Of a stretch of DNA of 64,000 nt, positions 63,367 through 64,000 are shown piece by piece. The stretch is taken from NCBI GenBank assembly GCA_020634015.1, contig JACKCN010000001.1, positions 45,001 through 109,000 of the forward strand. Direction: 5' to 3'. Made by a program: the position numbers and the translations under genes. How positions within the stretch are numbered: the stretch's first letter is position 1; every line of letters begins with the position of its first letter. Origin of the DNA: Candidatus Delongbacteria bacterium (GTDB taxonomy: Bacteria > CAIWAD01). The notes beneath the pieces are model-generated. The model ran no database searches. It was given only the letters and a program-made list of their open reading frames with translations, and was not told where the DNA came from.

Positions 63367-63546
63367 CTACTCGATTTCCTCGACCTGCACCAGATGCTGG
63401 ACCTTGTTCACCATGCCCCGGATTTCGGGGGTGGCTTCGTGGATCACGCTGTGATGCAGACGCTTGAGTCCCAGCGCTTCGATCGTGGCTTCCTGCTTGC
63501 GGATCCGGCCGATGGTGCTGCGCTTCCAGGTGATTTTCAGCTTCAT
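63367..63546 (-). CDS. rpmD: 50S ribosomal protein L30
   Basis: A 59-residue uL30, MKLKITWKRSTIGRIRKQE with LGLKRLHHSVIHEATPEIR and a C-terminal VNKVQHLVQVEEIE. The order rpsE-rpmD-rplO is normal. GGAGG lies upstream of the ATG. Confidence 0.95.
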   Translation of the reverse strand: MKLKITWKRSTIGRIRKQEATIEALGLKRLHHSVIHEATPEIRGMVNKVQHLVQVEEIE

Positions 63547-63555
63547 CCCGGCCTC

Positions 63556-64000
63556 CTATTCGTAAAGCTCTTTGACCGTCACGTTCAGGCGGCGGGCCTT
63601 GGCGGCGGGAGAATCCATCTGTGTCAGGGCCACGAAGGTTGCCTTGACGACGTTGTGCGGATTGTTGCTGCCCAGATTCTTGGCCAGCACATCATGCACA
63701 CCCAGGCACTCCATCACCGCGCGGACATTGCCGCCGGCGATGACGCCCGTTCCCGCGGAAGCCGGGCGCAGCAGAACCTTGCCCGCGCCGAACTTGCCAA
63801 TGATCTCGTGAGGCAGCGTGGTGCCCGAGAGTTCGATCTTGATCATGTTGCGTCGGGCCATTTCCGTGCCCTTGCTGATGGCATCGACCACTTCACGGGC
63901 CTTGCCCAGGCCCCAGCCTACCCGGCCGTTGCCGTCGCCGACGACCACGATGGCGTTGAACCCGAAGTGGCGACCACCCTTGACGACCTTGGCCGTACGG
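63556..64000 (-). CDS. rpsE: 30S ribosomal protein S5, partial
   Basis: The C-terminal about 147 residues of uS5; the 5' end is outside the window. Residues shown begin RTAKVVKGGRHFGFNAIVVVGDGNGRVG, with LRPASAGTGVIAGG and AVMECLGVHDVLAKNLGSNNPHNVVKAT later, both invariant family segments. An internal ATG at 63948 is not the true start because the conserved GGR.FGFNA segment continues upstream of it. Confidence 0.96.
   Translation of the reverse strand, partial: RTAKVVKGGRHFGFNAIVVVGDGNGRVGWGLGKAREVVDAISKGTEMARRNMIKIELSGTTLPHEIIGKFGAGKVLLRPASAGTGVIAGGNVRAVMECLGVHDVLAKNLGSNNPHNVVKATFVALTQMDSPAAKARRLNVTVKELYE

Overview
This is a GC-rich bacterial chromosome segment. Almost every gene lies on the minus strand; only four or five are on the plus strand. 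Three features point to the FCB superphylum, probably one of its less-studied high-GC lineages rather than a classical Bacteroidetes: a secreted beta-helix protein ending in a T9SS-like/FlgD-like sorting domain, a PorV/FadL-like outer-membrane barrel, and a small protein resembling the Bacteroidetes DUF4295 family. Species-level placement is not possible from the sequence alone.

Layout. Positions 1-10480 hold translation-termination and housekeeping genes: rnr (partial), prmC, prfA, rpmE and rho; a VOC/metallo-hydrolase pair; maeB; and a GAF/HD-GYP protein. Positions 10480-20112 hold an intergenic repeat region, uvrA, hemW and a five-gene Rnf-like operon (order C-D-E-A-B, no rnfG). Positions 20333-26551 hold nrdR, glyA, rpiB and three envelope genes (TPR lipoprotein, outer-membrane barrel, lipoprotein). 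Positions 26552-32660 are the accessory part: dispersed hairpin-bearing repeats, a 12-bp minisatellite and one broken beta-helix surface protein. Positions 32661-41243 hold an MBL hydrolase, an ABC-F protein, an M1 aminopeptidase, a plus-strand anti-sigma-type kinase with a lipoprotein, two BMC vertex (EutN/CcmL) genes, deoB and the DUF4295-like gene. Positions 41782-54102 are a tightly overlapping dcw cluster: mraZ, a STAS-like gene, rsmH, ftsL, ftsI, murF, ftsW, murB, ftsQ, two ftsA genes, ftsZ. Positions 54430-57246 hold an ArsR/DUF2087 regulator, a hypothetical gene, rlmH and rarA. Positions 57334-64000 hold the end of the spc/alpha ribosomal operon (rpsE to rplQ), without rpsD.

How the genes work together. 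The dcw operon is almost continuously translationally coupled (ATGA overlaps) and has a recognisable MraZ operator in front of it. It lacks murE, mraY, murD, murG and murC at their usual places, and it carries a second ftsA and a STAS-like gene. The Rnf-like operon keeps the membrane layout but lacks RnfG and many redox-cofactor ligands.

Data quality. Five genes (uvrA, hemW, the TPR lipoprotein, the lipoprotein at 25168 and the beta-helix protein) have interrupted frames. In most cases one base in a short G or C run is missing or extra, which looks more like assembly error than biology. Read those entries with that in mind.
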